Source: Planctomycetaceae bacterium
GTDB taxonomy: Bacteria; Planctomycetota; Planctomycetia; Planctomycetales; Planctomycetaceae
Length of the DNA stretch: 54,179 bases
Reading direction: 5' to 3'
NCBI GenBank assembly: GCA_947476295.1
Contig: CANJQC010000018.1
Span: 1 to 54,179 of the forward strand
Position 1 is the stretch's first letter. Each line of letters begins with the position of its first letter. The notes below the pieces were generated by a model. The model was not told the DNA's origin. It was given only the letters and a program-made list of their open reading frames with translations, and did no database searches. The translations under genes were made by a program, and so were the position numbers. Shown piece by piece: positions 8,743 to 17,890 of this stretch.

Positions 8743-9629
8743 AGGATGTCGATTCCGACAAGTTCGCTCCAACTGGCAGCCATTTGACTGAACACCGGGC
8801 CGGGGATCGCCGTGCCGATCTGTTCACCGTTGATGTGACTCACCGGCAAAAGGGTGGCTGCGCTGGACGTCAGAAATGCTTCACTGGCATAGCGAAATTC
8901 GCCGAGCGGAACAGGGCGTCGTTCAAATGGGAGGCCCAAAGTCCTCGCAAATTCTTCAACAAGCTGACTGCTCAGGCTGTTCAGCACGCAGGAGTCGGGC
9001 GTGATGATGCGGCCGTTGCAGACAAGATGAAAAGCAGATGTACTTGTTTCGGTAATGAACCCTGCGTGATCCGTCAACAGTGCTTTACTTCCGGGTGCCT
9101 GTTTAGCGGCCTCCTGATCAGCCAGCCACCAGTGCAGGCGATTGCGAACTTTCAGTGTGACGTCAAAGCACTCACCCGGAATCTGCCGCACGCTTGAAAT
9201 CCACAGACGCATGCCGTCGCGAAGTTGCGGTTTCCAGGTTTCAAACGGCAACTCAAACGTATGCACGGCGGTTGTCGCCTGAGTCCTTCTGGCGACCTCA
9301 GCACCAAGATATGTCGCGTTCGGGCCGGCGGTGGAGAATATCACAAGTCCAAGTTCACGGTCGGCAGAGATCAGCGGAAGGTTGTGAGCGAGCACGCCAT
9401 CGATGCCGTGCAAAAGTTGCTGTTTGTCGTACTGCTCAGGAAAGCCGATCTTGTGGATTGCATCCAGCAGGCGATCTAGGTGCTGCGAAAGTCGAAAGGG
9501 TCTGTGAGCGAACGTGCGAGTCAGCTCCGAGACAGACGCTCCGGCAACGACGCCTAGGTCCCAGACCGGCACTGCCGCGTGTGAGTACGGAATCAATTCA
9601 CCGTTCATCCATGCGATCGGAGTTGTCAT
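8715..9629 (-). CDS. Class IV aminotransferase (PLP-dependent; BCAT/D-amino-acid transaminase-like)
   Basis: The protein of about 304 residues has the fold-type IV PLP aminotransferase pattern: an N-terminal WMNGELIPYSHAAVPVWDLG segment, a lysine in VTLKVRNRLHWW in the position of the PLP lysine, and the ALLTDHAGFITETSTSAF segment that contacts the cofactor phosphate. The family includes branched-chain aminotransferase, D-amino-acid transaminase and 4-amino-4-deoxychorismate lyase, and I cannot separate them confidently. I chose the ATG at 9629 because the MTTPIAWMNGE start fits the family; the frame extends 32 codons upstream without similarity. The gene converges on the DJ-1 gene with a 28-bp overlap. 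Confidence 0.8.
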   Translation of the reverse strand: MTTPIAWMNGELIPYSHAAVPVWDLGVVAGASVSELTRTFAHRPFRLSQHLDRLLDAIHKIGFPEQYDKQQLLHGIDGVLAHNLPLISADRELGLVIFSTAGPNATYLGAEVARRTQATTAVHTFELPFETWKPQLRDGMRLWISSVRQIPGECFDVTLKVRNRLHWWLADQEAAKQAPGSKALLTDHAGFITETSTSAFHLVCNGRIITPDSCVLNSLSSQLVEEFARTLGLPFERRPVPLGEFRYASEAFLTSSAATLLPVSHINGEQIGTAIPGPVFSQMAASWSELVGIDILQQVLGAQT

Positions 9630-9840
9630 GTGAGTATGTCTCAGCGGGAGGTTAATCGACAAAAGAGCGAACAAATTTTCAGGCGATTTGAGATCCATGC
9701 CGGAAATCGACGTTCGTGTCTTCACGCGGCGAACCCGGTTGGGCTATTCTTCAGGTCTGTATTTCAGCCCGAAAAGCCATCAGATGCAAATCGCTCGCCC
9801 GAATGCCTGCCTCAACACATCCTGCCCGGGAATAATCTCA

Positions 9841-11157
9841 ATGAAAATCACGTCATCCATTTTGATGTGTCTGCTGGCAGCGACCGCGGGCTTCTATGCG
9901 GCCCAGCCAACGCTCAACGCTGTTGAAGACAAATCAGCGATCGACAGGACTCGAGAAGACTTCGAACTCATGCGGCTGTTCGCGGAAGCCTACGAACAGA
10001 TTGATTTGGGTTACGTCAACGACGTCGATCGTCGCGATTTGGTGGAAGCCGCGATCCAGGGAATGGCGACACATCTTGATCCGTATTCCAGCTACATCGC
10101 TCCGCGAAATGTGCGTCAGTTCGATCGGTACATCGATCAGGAATTTGGTGGCATCGGGATTCATGTCAACGGCGGGAGCGGAAAACTGGAAGTCATCAGT
10201 ACGCTTCCGGGCTCACCTGCGTTCCGCGCAGGATTGAAATCTGGTGATGAGATTGTGGAAGTCGATGGCAAGTCCACGAAAGGTTTGACTCAGGCCGCTC
10301 TCACGGAACGGCTGACAGGGCCGTCCGGTCGTCCGGTGGAACTTGGCATTGTGCGGGCAGGTTCGACGACGACAGAACAAGTCACCGTGGTGCGCGAGGT
10401 TATTCAGATTCCGACAGTTCTGGGATATCGCAGAAACGCCGATCACACCTGGAACTATATGCTCGATGAAGCGAACACGTTTGGCTATCTGCGAATCACA
10501 CACTTCACGAAAAACACCCCCGAAGAACTGCAGCGCACCATGGAGGCTCTGGTGGAAGCCGGTGTCAAAGGCATTGTACTGGATCTGCGTTCCAATCCCG
10601 GCGGACTGCTGACCGCAGCGATTGAGATTTCGGACATGTTTCTTGAATCAGGCATGATCGTCAGCGTCAAAGGACGCACGGTTCCTGAGCGGACATGGCA
10701 GGCGAAGCAGGGACTGACGTTTCCCAACATGCCCATTGCAGTGCTTGTGAATCGTGACAGTGCTTCCGCCAGTGAAGTTCTCGGTGCCGCGTTGCAGGAT
10801 AACAAGCGGGCGATCATTGTAGGAGAGCGGACGTTCGGGAAGGGCAGCGTGCAGACTGTGCTGCGACTGGAATCCGGCAAGAGCCTGCTCAAGCTGACCA
10901 CGGCCAGTTACTTTCGGCCCAATGGAGTAAACATCCATCGTACCGCCGACATGAAGCCCGAAGATGACTGGGGTGTAAAGCCGTCGGAAGGCCATGAACA
11001 CCACATGTCAAAGGAACAATGGCAAAGCTGGCTTACAGCACGCGACGCCATCGACTATGAACGCCCGGAACCTGATGTTGCATTCGAAGATCCTCATCTT
11101 ACTGACGCTGCAGCATGGCTCACAAAAGAGATCGCGACAACAGAGACTGTGGAGTGA
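9841..11157 (+). CDS. S41-family C-terminal processing protease
   Basis: This is a tail-specific (Ctp) protease of about 438 residues, which cleaves substrates near their C-termini in the periplasm. The ATG at 9841 gives a signal peptide (MKITSSILMCLLAATAGFYA). It is followed by the cap region (DVDRRDLVEAAIQGM, HLDPYSSYI), a PDZ domain (about 105-175, with GSPAFRAGLKSGDEIVEVDG) and the S41 core. The catalytic Ser lies in NRDSASASEV (about S309) and the Lys in ERTFGKGSVQT (K334). The frame is open for 51 codons upstream, but that stretch looks non-coding. It is divergent from the aminotransferase gene, with a 211-bp intergenic region. Confidence 0.9.
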   Translation: MKITSSILMCLLAATAGFYAAQPTLNAVEDKSAIDRTREDFELMRLFAEAYEQIDLGYVNDVDRRDLVEAAIQGMATHLDPYSSYIAPRNVRQFDRYIDQEFGGIGIHVNGGSGKLEVISTLPGSPAFRAGLKSGDEIVEVDGKSTKGLTQAALTERLTGPSGRPVELGIVRAGSTTTEQVTVVREVIQIPTVLGYRRNADHTWNYMLDEANTFGYLRITHFTKNTPEELQRTMEALVEAGVKGIVLDLRSNPGGLLTAAIEISDMFLESGMIVSVKGRTVPERTWQAKQGLTFPNMPIAVLVNRDSASASEVLGAALQDNKRAIIVGERTFGKGSVQTVLRLESGKSLLKLTTASYFRPNGVNIHRTADMKPEDDWGVKPSEGHEHHMSKEQWQSWLTARDAIDYERPEPDVAFEDPHLTDAAAWLTKEIATTETVE

Positions 11158-11218
11158 ACAAAGATTTCGGGGCGATGACCTTCATTCAATCAATGCGATG
11201 ATCTGCACCTCCGGTAAT

Positions 11219-12352
11219 TTACCTCGCAAAACGGTTGATCGAAAGGAACTCGATATCAAGCGATGTTCGCCCTTTTTGAAGCAGTTCTGCCGCAGCTTCA
11301 CCAAGCACACTTGCAAATTTGAACCCGTGCCCTGAAAATCCCGCTGCCACGACCAGCGGCAGGTCTGTGAGTTGATCGAAGAGAAAGTGACCGTCGGGAC
11401 TCATCGAGTACATGCAGACTGTCGAACGACAGAATGTGGATTCAATATCGACCAGTCGCTTCTCAACAAAACGGCTGACAGGTGCCTCGTCTCCCGCCAG
11501 AATACTCCGCTCGAGCGTTGACGGATCTTTGACCGTCTCTCCGCCCGTGTGCTCGCCGGTTTTAATTGTCCGCCCGTCGATACTCGGCAGCCCGTAGAAT
11601 TGTCCTTCCGGCAGATCCAGAAAAAACATGGGAGCTCGCACCGGATCGGCCCAGACAGAATTTTGGATCGGATACCAGAACAACGTCTTACGACGGACGT
11701 GGATCAGTTTTGCATAGTCCTGAAGCAATTGCCCGGTCCATGCACCGCAGGTCAGAATGCCCGCCCCTGCAGAATAGGTGGCTTGATCTGTCTGGACCGA
11801 CAATTGGCCAGCTGATCCGGAAATTTTTTTCACAGTCTCGCCGCATCGCATTAGAGCCCCGTTGGCTTGTGCGAGATCCAAATGCGCACCTACGCAGCGT
11901 TCAACCCGGAGAAATCCAGCAGTCGACTCCACGGTTACCGTATGATCCGGCGGCATGTTGAACATGGGAAAGCGTTTGAAGGCTTCTTCGTGAGTCAGAT
12001 CTTCCAGCGGAAGATTATGAAGTCGCGCCGACTGTCGCGCCCCCTCAGTCACTTCAGAACCCGGAGGTCCCGACATCAGGAGATCACGGCGTTCGATCAA
12101 CTTGTGATCTGATTTTTCAGCAAGTTCTTCCCAAAGATCCCAGGCTCGATGCAGCAACGGTACATAATCCGGATGCTCAAAATAGGCTTTGCGAATAACG
12201 CGAGTCTCACCGTGCGAACTTCCCTGATCATGCGGCGGATGGAAGCGGTCAATGCCAAGGACCTTTAAGCCGCGTTTGGCCAGATGATACATCGCGGCAG
12301 ACCCGAATCCGCCACAGCCCATCACAATCACATCGCATTTTTCTGAAGACAT
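11219..12352 (-). CDS. FAD-dependent sarcosine oxidase / N-methyl-amino-acid oxidase-like
   Basis: The flavoprotein of about 377 residues resembles monomeric sarcosine oxidase and N-methyltryptophan oxidase, which oxidatively demethylate secondary amines to give formaldehyde, amine and H2O2. The Rossmann loop is VIVMGCGGFGSAAMYHL, followed by GSSHGETRVIRKAYFEHP. The segment STVCMYSMSPDGHFLFD matches the place of the cysteine that binds FAD covalently in the family, and FSGHGFKFA is near the end. I chose ATG 12352, preceded by GGA at a fitting distance; a TTG at 12373 overlapping the upstream stop is the alternative. It is the last gene of a minus-strand set with the ATP-grasp ligase and the cysteine-cluster protein. 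Confidence 0.87.
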   Translation of the reverse strand: MSSEKCDVIVMGCGGFGSAAMYHLAKRGLKVLGIDRFHPPHDQGSSHGETRVIRKAYFEHPDYVPLLHRAWDLWEELAEKSDHKLIERRDLLMSGPPGSEVTEGARQSARLHNLPLEDLTHEEAFKRFPMFNMPPDHTVTVESTAGFLRVERCVGAHLDLAQANGALMRCGETVKKISGSAGQLSVQTDQATYSAGAGILTCGAWTGQLLQDYAKLIHVRRKTLFWYPIQNSVWADPVRAPMFFLDLPEGQFYGLPSIDGRTIKTGEHTGGETVKDPSTLERSILAGDEAPVSRFVEKRLVDIESTFCRSTVCMYSMSPDGHFLFDQLTDLPLVVAAGFSGHGFKFASVLGEAAAELLQKGRTSLDIEFLSINRFAR

Positions 12353-12369
12353 TTCATGTCCGATGATAT

Positions 12370-13350
12370 TCAAACTCGCTTTGCGGCGGATTCCACGATC
12401 TGGCGGATGAGTTCTTGGTAACTCATGCCGACTTTGGTGGCGATCATGGGGAGGTCAGAATGTTCGGGGTGCAGGCCGGCGAGGGGATTGGCTTCGATGA
12501 AGTTGGGACGACCGCTGCCGTCGGACCGCAGATCGATGCGTCCCGCGTCGCGACCGTTCAGTTCACGCCATGAGAGGAGGGCAATGCGTTCCGCTTCTGC
12601 GACTTCGGGATCGTTGTCTGATCGTACCAGATCATAGCGGACCAGTTCTTCGCAGCGTTCTTTGTTGATGTACGAGTAGGCACCGGGTTCGGCATCGGAC
12701 AGGAGTACGATCTCAAGCGTTCCCAAGACTCGTGCGTCGTCGCCTGTTCCAAGAATCCCGACAGTGAATTCTCGACCGCTCAGATAAGTTTCTACCAGCA
12801 CCGGTTGGCGGAAATTCGCAAGAAGCATTTCGCAGACTTGGCTCAGTTCAGCTGCCGATGAAATGCACGATGCAGGCGAAACGCCTTTGCCTGTGCCTTC
12901 GGCAATCGGCTTGGCGAAGAGCGGGAACGGCAGATTGATCTTTGTGAGATCGGCCATGGTTTCGACGACGGCGAACTGCGGAGTCGGCATGCCGCATTTT
13001 TCGACAAGCGTCTTCGTCAGTCCTTTGTGCAGGCAAACGGTCATTGTGACCGGGTCACCAAACGTGCAGGGAATGTCATAGGCTTCCAGCAGCGCGGGAA
13101 CCTGTGCTTCGCGGGCGATTCCACGCAGACCTTCACAGATGTTGAATACCAGATCCCAGCGATCGCCAGCGGCAAGGCGGCTCACGAGTTGCCGCACATG
13201 GCCAATCCGATCGGTCTGATGTCCCAGCGACCAAATGGCATTTTCCAGCGAGTCAATCGTGTCCGCGCGATCAAATTCCGCAGTTTCGAGTTCGTCGTAA
13301 CCTTCGGCAAGATACGCTTCGCGCAGGTCGTAGGTCAGTCCGATTTTCAT
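12370..13350 (-). CDS. D-alanine--D-alanine ligase-like ATP-grasp enzyme
   Basis: The 326-residue protein has the ATP-grasp architecture of D-Ala-D-Ala ligases: an N-terminal lobe with a NICEGLRGIAREAQVPALLE motif, a central nucleotide-binding part (PFPLFAKPIAEGTGKGV) and the C-terminal metal-binding part (GRIDLRSDGSGRPNFIEANPLAGL). That last motif is the typical D..N.P..G end of the active site. It could make D-Ala-D-Ala or another dipeptide-type bond. Its neighbours are not cell-wall genes, so a specialised ligase is possible. The ATG overlaps the stop of the upstream cysteine-cluster gene by four bases, and its own stop overlaps or abuts the oxidase start, so this is a coupled operon. Confidence 0.85.
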   Translation of the reverse strand: MKIGLTYDLREAYLAEGYDELETAEFDRADTIDSLENAIWSLGHQTDRIGHVRQLVSRLAAGDRWDLVFNICEGLRGIAREAQVPALLEAYDIPCTFGDPVTMTVCLHKGLTKTLVEKCGMPTPQFAVVETMADLTKINLPFPLFAKPIAEGTGKGVSPASCISSAAELSQVCEMLLANFRQPVLVETYLSGREFTVGILGTGDDARVLGTLEIVLLSDAEPGAYSYINKERCEELVRYDLVRSDNDPEVAEAERIALLSWRELNGRDAGRIDLRSDGSGRPNFIEANPLAGLHPEHSDLPMIATKVGMSYQELIRQIVESAAKRV

Positions 13351-13862
13351 GCCGCTGCGCTTTCCGTTGCCGCACCCGAGTCTTCTTTCTCCGGCAGTTC
13401 AGCGTACAACTGCGCCCGATATCGTTCCGCTTGGTCGCGATCCATTCCCAGCACCTGCAACAGTTGTTGCTGCGGCCGCAGCAGGTCCACCGGACAACCA
13501 CCGGCCGGTCGCTGTTTGAGTCCCTCGGCATCGTAGTCAAATGGGTAGAGTCGACAAATGAGCGGCCTAACCGTCGCTGCGAGCGTGCATCCCTGCGGGC
13601 CGAGAAAATGGCAGTCGCCATTTGACTGCTGTTTGAGGACTCTGCGTGTTCCGTCCGGCTGAAACACATGATGCTGCCAGAACGGATCTTCAACCGTCTG
13701 ATCATACGACGCATCCTCTGGCGCCCGGTATTCCGTAAAGCGGATGGACGACGAGGCATTCTCGATGCGCCGGACATCTCCCAGCGTCACGTAGATATCC
13801 GTCTTTTGACAACACGTCGAATAGTGTCTTGCACAGCGTGTACAAAGAAACTCGTCGGACAC
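13347..13862 (-). CDS. YkgJ-family cysteine cluster protein
   Basis: This 171-residue protein belongs to the YkgJ type that probably chelates Zn or an Fe-S cluster through conserved cysteines: LCTRCARHYSTCC near the N-terminus and GPQGCTLAATVRPLICRLYPFDYD in the middle. The function of the family is not established. It uses a GTG start at 13862 with AGGAA six bases upstream. Its stop overlaps the ATP-grasp gene start (ATGA), making it the first gene of a three-gene operon. A second protein of this family is encoded at 46669-47151. Confidence 0.83.
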   Translation of the reverse strand: MSDEFLCTRCARHYSTCCQKTDIYVTLGDVRRIENASSSIRFTEYRAPEDASYDQTVEDPFWQHHVFQPDGTRRVLKQQSNGDCHFLGPQGCTLAATVRPLICRLYPFDYDAEGLKQRPAGGCPVDLLRPQQQLLQVLGMDRDQAERYRAQLYAELPEKEDSGAATESAAA

Positions 13863-13938
13863 AACAACTTCCTGGGGGAATTACGGTTTGAATTATGCCC
13901 GAGCTCCGAATTCTGACGAATCCGGCTACACCTCATTT

Positions 13939-13992
13939 CAGCCCGCGCGAGGTATGAACGATACCTGACATAGCCACTGTACCGGCGGGCTG
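13939..13992. repeat. Nested hairpin downstream of the radical SAM gene
   Basis: An 8-bp outer inverted repeat (cagcccgc at 13939 and gcgggctg at 13985) encloses a perfect 6-bp hairpin (aggtat at 13950, atacct at 13961). It lies between the kamA-like gene end and the cysteine-cluster gene start. It has no U-tract on either strand, so it is more likely a repeat element or mRNA-stabilising structure than an intrinsic terminator. Confidence 0.4.
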
Positions 13993-14053
13993 ACGCCACG
14001 CCGCTCGCCGATACATTGTGCGATGCAGTTTAAAGCCTGTACTCCAGCAGTTG

Positions 14054-15502
14054 CTATGTCGCAATCGGGTCCGGATAACGGAACGTCTTGCCCTCGAAGT
14101 TTCGAAGCAGCAAGTCGTCACCGTCCCGGCCAACGACGCTATCCACCTGCAGCGGAATTTTTCCGCCACCGCCAGGAGCATCGATCACGAACGTCGGCAC
14201 CGCGTAGCCTGTTGTGAAACCACGCAGACCCTGGATGATTTCCAGACCCTTTGAAACGGGCGTCCGAAAATGCGACGAACCACTGATTGGATCACACTGA
14301 TACAGGTAATACGGACGAACGCGCATCAGCAGCAGCTTGTGCATAAGCTCCTTCATGATTTCGACTTCGTCGTTGACACCCTTGAGCAGCACGGTCTGTG
14401 AGCCGAGTGGAATACCGACATCGATCAGTCGTTCGCAGGCTTGCTTCGATTCGACTGTGCATTCTTCCGGATGCAGAAAATGGACGCTCATCCAGATCGG
14501 ATGATACTTTCGCAGCATCGCACACAGTTCCGGCGTGATGCGTTGAGGCAGCACAGCGGGCATTTTTGTGCCGATCCGAATGAACTCGATGTGGGGAATC
14601 TGACGCAGGCGTCCGATGATCCAGTCGAGTTTTTCGTCGCTGAGTGCTAGGGGATCACCACCGGAGATCAGCACGTCGCGGACCTGAGTCGCTTCTTCCA
14701 AATAATGGAAGATGGCTTCCAGACGTTCCACGTTGGGTTGGATTTCCCCGTGTCCGACGACTCGTGAACGAGTGCAATAGCGGCAGTAGGTCGAACAGAA
14801 ATCCAGAGGCAGCAGCAGCACGCGATCGGGATAACGATGAACAAGGCCCGGAACCGGACTGTGTCCATCTTCGCCCAGCGGATCATCTGCTTCGCCCGGC
14901 GTGCGCACAAATTCGCGAGTTGTCGGGACAACAGTTTTTCGCAGCGCCTGCAAAGGATTTTCGGGATCCAGCAGACTCATGTAGTACGGCGTTATGGCCG
15001 TCGGAAGCAGCGTGCCGCCGTCGGAAAGAACATCGCGTTCTTCGGTGGACAGTTCAAGAATTCTTTCGAACTGTTCCAGCGTCTTGATGCGATGCCGAGA
15101 TTGCCAGCGCCAGTCGTCCCAGTCTTTATCAGTCGCATCCGGATAGAAGCGTTCACGGAACTGGACGGTGAGGGGATTTTCCTTGCGCGGCGGAGTTCCT
15201 GCATGATGGGCGGCGTCGAGTCGAACACCGTTGCGATCGGGCAGGGCTGAGGGTGCGGCCACTTTTTTAGCGACGGCATTGCCGTTGGCAGGTCTTTGGC
15301 GGGAGGAAGTTGCTGGCAGGGCAGCGTTTCGGACGAGATTCAAAACTGACGATTTGCCAGCGTTATAGGTTTGTGACTTTGATACAGTTCTTTTTTCGAC
15401 TGTCAGGACACCTAGGCGTCCTGAACTTCCCGGAGGGTCATCATGCTCCGGGCCGACGGATGGAGGTTCTGAACACTCCCCGCCGAACGACGATTCGTCC
15501 AT
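14054..15502 (-). CDS. KamA-family radical SAM aminomutase (lysine 2,3-aminomutase type)
   Basis: The 482-residue protein belongs to the lysine 2,3-aminomutase family, PLP- and SAM-dependent enzymes that shift an amino group from C2 to C3. The radical SAM cluster motif is LDFCSTYCRYCTRSR (CX3CX2C), preceded by the family hallmark PGLVHRYPDRVLLLP and followed by DVLISGGDPLALSDEKLDWI. The C-terminus ends in VIDAPGGGGKIPLQ, where the PLP lysine lies, and VVGRDGDDLLLRNFEGK. The first 100 residues are a low-complexity extension. There is no later ATG before the folded domain, and GGAG stands 10 bases before the ATG at 15502, so the extension is probably real. It could be free lysine aminomutase or the EpmB type acting on elongation factor P; the sequence does not decide. 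Confidence 0.87.
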   Translation of the reverse strand: MDESSFGGECSEPPSVGPEHDDPPGSSGRLGVLTVEKRTVSKSQTYNAGKSSVLNLVRNAALPATSSRQRPANGNAVAKKVAAPSALPDRNGVRLDAAHHAGTPPRKENPLTVQFRERFYPDATDKDWDDWRWQSRHRIKTLEQFERILELSTEERDVLSDGGTLLPTAITPYYMSLLDPENPLQALRKTVVPTTREFVRTPGEADDPLGEDGHSPVPGLVHRYPDRVLLLPLDFCSTYCRYCTRSRVVGHGEIQPNVERLEAIFHYLEEATQVRDVLISGGDPLALSDEKLDWIIGRLRQIPHIEFIRIGTKMPAVLPQRITPELCAMLRKYHPIWMSVHFLHPEECTVESKQACERLIDVGIPLGSQTVLLKGVNDEVEIMKELMHKLLLMRVRPYYLYQCDPISGSSHFRTPVSKGLEIIQGLRGFTTGYAVPTFVIDAPGGGGKIPLQVDSVVGRDGDDLLLRNFEGKTFRYPDPIAT

Positions 15503-16070
15503 TGAGTAAAATCTCCGCGAGTAGCGTCTGGTCGCACGTCGTCACCGTGAATCCTCAGGACGGTTTTTCGTAAAATCCGAGGGAAAACGGGCTGCTGAAA
15601 GAAAGTCGCCGGGCTGGAATCCATTTCCTGTTTTGTTTCAGGTCATCTAAAACAAAAGAGAACGGGCTTCGACTGACAAGACATTCTTCCAAACAAGCGA
15701 AGTGCGAGGCCGACGCAATAATTGAGAAGTCGGCAGACTCGAGCCAACACCGGCCGACTCCATCCCGGGTTGACGATCAAACAAATTGATAACGAGTCTC
15801 TTCCCGGATCGATCGCTCTCTCAGCAAAAGTTCCAGGGGCGAGGGAATGATGCCAACAGGCCGAACCCCTCTGCACCTCCATATGTGTTTTTGGGGGGGA
15901 CGCTTTGCCCGTCTGATGTACTCGCAACAAGCAACTCGGGAGTCACTTCGACAGGCCGCATGAGTTTCATTGCACCATGCAAATCAACCTCACTGCGCGG
16001 CGTTATATCTTTCACAGCTTCCAAATCAATAGATCAGTTGCCGTAGTTTTTCGGAATCCTTAGAAATTTA
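15503..16070. other. Intergenic region without recognisable gene
   Basis: This 568-bp stretch lies between mraY and the kamA-like gene, both on the minus strand. It probably holds the kamA-like promoter at its left end. A weak 8-bp A/T palindrome (ttttgttt near 15632, aaacaaaa near 15648) is the only structure I see. Short frames inside it have no protein-like composition. Confidence 0.5.
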
Positions 16071-17102
16071 TCAGAATGCTGCCGATAGCCCAATCAATGC
16101 GGCGAGCATTGCAGCCAGCCAAAAGACAGCGACGATTCTTTGTTCAGGGACACCGCGAAACACAAAGTGGTTGTGTAAAGGACTGCACAAAAGTACTCGT
16201 CGCCGCGTCCGTCGATACCAGCCGACCTGCAGCATGACGCTCATGGTTTCCACGACAAAGACAGCACCGATGATCGCCAGAAACAATTCATTGCCAGTCG
16301 CCAGCGCCGCGATGGCCAACAAGCCGCCGATGGCCAGCGAACCGGCGTCTCCCATGAAGACTTTGGCCGGATGCCGATTCCACCACAAAAATCCCAGTGT
16401 GCTTCCGGCCAGCGCCGCGCAACTGATCGCGGCGACGGAACGGCCAGCATCATTAACGGCTGTCGCTGTGCCGCCACAGATGGCCACTGCCACGGCGATC
16501 GATGCGATCGTCGAGCAGCCGCTGGCCAGTCCATCCAGGCCGTCCGTGAGATTCACCGCATTGGACGAACCGACGATCACAAACGCTGCCCAGGGAATCC
16601 AGAACCAGCTAACCTGAACTGTGCCAGCCATCCACGGAATCCCTATCCGCCCCGCGCTACCGTGTTCGGACTTTAACAGGTAAATGCCCACTGCCGCAGC
16701 AAATGCAATCACGCATTGAAACGACAGCTTCTGACGAGCTGTCAGGCCCTTCCGTGTCGTACGCAGCTTGATCCAGTCGTCGGACGCGCCGAGCAATGTA
16801 AGGGAAAAAATTGTGAGACAGAAAAGCCAGACCAGTGGCGACGACACGTCGGCAAAGCACAGAATTGAAACAACGGCAGTCCCGGTAATCATCACGCCTC
16901 CCATCGTGGGAGTGTTCTGTTTCGCAGCGTGCAATTCGTTCAGAAGTCCTGAATCACTGGCGATACGTTCCGTGAAACGCGAGCCAAGCCAACGAATCAA
17001 CCTCGGCCCGCACGCGAGCGACAGCATCAGAGACAGCATCCCGGCGCAGAATGTGGCTTCAGGAAGCGAAGTCAGAAACAATTTGCCAATGAGCACCGAC
17101 AT
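16071..17102 (-). CDS. mraY: Phospho-N-acetylmuramoyl-pentapeptide transferase
   Basis: MraY transfers phospho-MurNAc-pentapeptide to undecaprenyl phosphate, giving lipid I, the first membrane step of peptidoglycan synthesis. The 343-residue polytopic protein shows the family motifs in order: KQNTPTMGGVMI, LGASDDWIKLRTTRKGLTA, SSNAVNLTDGLDGLASG, HPAKVFMGDAGSLAIGG and SPLHNHFVFRGVPEQRIV. About ten hydrophobic segments are visible. The last motif reads HNH where most bacteria have HHH. The gene stands alone: no mur, fts or mraW gene is adjacent, unlike the usual dcw cluster. It is divergent from the H-protein gene across 271 bp. Its presence argues that the organism makes peptidoglycan precursors. 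Confidence 0.93.
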   Translation of the reverse strand: MSVLIGKLFLTSLPEATFCAGMLSLMLSLACGPRLIRWLGSRFTERIASDSGLLNELHAAKQNTPTMGGVMITGTAVVSILCFADVSSPLVWLFCLTIFSLTLLGASDDWIKLRTTRKGLTARQKLSFQCVIAFAAAVGIYLLKSEHGSAGRIGIPWMAGTVQVSWFWIPWAAFVIVGSSNAVNLTDGLDGLASGCSTIASIAVAVAICGGTATAVNDAGRSVAAISCAALAGSTLGFLWWNRHPAKVFMGDAGSLAIGGLLAIAALATGNELFLAIIGAVFVVETMSVMLQVGWYRRTRRRVLLCSPLHNHFVFRGVPEQRIVAVFWLAAMLAALIGLSAAF

Positions 17103-17373
17103 CTCCCGTGTAACTCAGTCGATCCGCCGACTGAGAGTTCATTGTCCCAAATCAGCATACACAATTCATGAATCGGCAACTATCTCGTGCGTTGATGGAA
17201 ACGCCAATCATTAACGGGTAAACTTGATTGCATAGCGGAATTTTTGTCCCGTGAAAACGCACAAGACGCCACCGATGGTTATCGTCATTCCGCTGACGAA
17301 AAGTGGCGATGTCCCGCTAACTACCGCAGAAATCAACCTCTAACGCTCACCAACCCTGCCTTCAGGCTGACGC

Positions 17374-17832
17374 ATGTCCGATCCGCTCTGTTTTATGATG
17401 GGCCAGTATAAGGCTGTGATTCCTAGCGATCGCCGGTATTCACGACGGCACTTGTGGTTGCAGGAATGTGGTTCGGGGCGCTGTCGTGTGGGCTTTACAT
17501 CATATTCGGTTCGCTTGCTGCAGGACGTTTATTTTCTGGAATGGTCGATTGATCCGGAGACCAACGTTCGCGATCAGCAGGAAATCGGAGAGATTGAAAG
17601 TGCCAAGGCTGTGTCATCGATGTTTCCACCGTGTGCCGGTAAAGTGGTTGGATTTAATCCGCAGTTATTGAACGATCCTTCCGGAATCAATGCCGACAAC
17701 TACGGTTCCGGATGGCTCTACGAATTCGAACCTGCGGCGAATTCACTTTCTGCGGCGGAATACGTTGAGTTTCTGAACTCCGCTTGGGAAGATGCTCAAA
17801 GAACCATCAAAGGGCAGGTCAACGAATCGTGA
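17374..17832 (+). CDS. GcvH-like lipoyl-carrier protein
   Basis: The 152-residue protein has the glycine cleavage H-protein fold: HLWLQ near the start, the [19 protein letters not shown] strand region, and the lipoylation loop [15 protein letters not shown] with the acceptor lysine K78. The C-terminus [10 protein letters not shown] is also family-like. H protein normally carries aminomethyl groups between glycine cleavage P, T and L proteins, but none of these genes is nearby. The next gene, 58 bp downstream, is a ferredoxin-type protein, so this may be a stand-alone lipoyl carrier in a redox pair. The ATG at 17374 is used here; an ATG at 17398 is also possible. Confidence 0.8.
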   Translation: MSDPLCFMMGQYKAVIPSDRRYSRRHLWLQECGSGRCRVGFTSYSVRLLQDVYFLEWSIDPETNVRDQQEIGEIESAKAVSSMFPPCAGKVVGFNPQLLNDPSGINADNYGSGWLYEFEPAANSLSAAEYVEFLNSAWEDAQRTIKGQVNES

Positions 17833-17890
17833 CGCCAGCAATGAAGCGGGCTATTGTTTCCAAAGTCGTTTTTTGAATTTGGTCGTCGTT

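Noticed and set aside
11566-11961. Plus-strand frame opposite the sarcosine-oxidase-like gene
   Set aside because: It is a shadow frame with arginine/proline-rich composition and no start signal.
15643-15930. Small frames in the gap between mraY and the kamA-like gene
   Set aside because: Composition is not protein-like and no start site is convincing; treated as intergenic.
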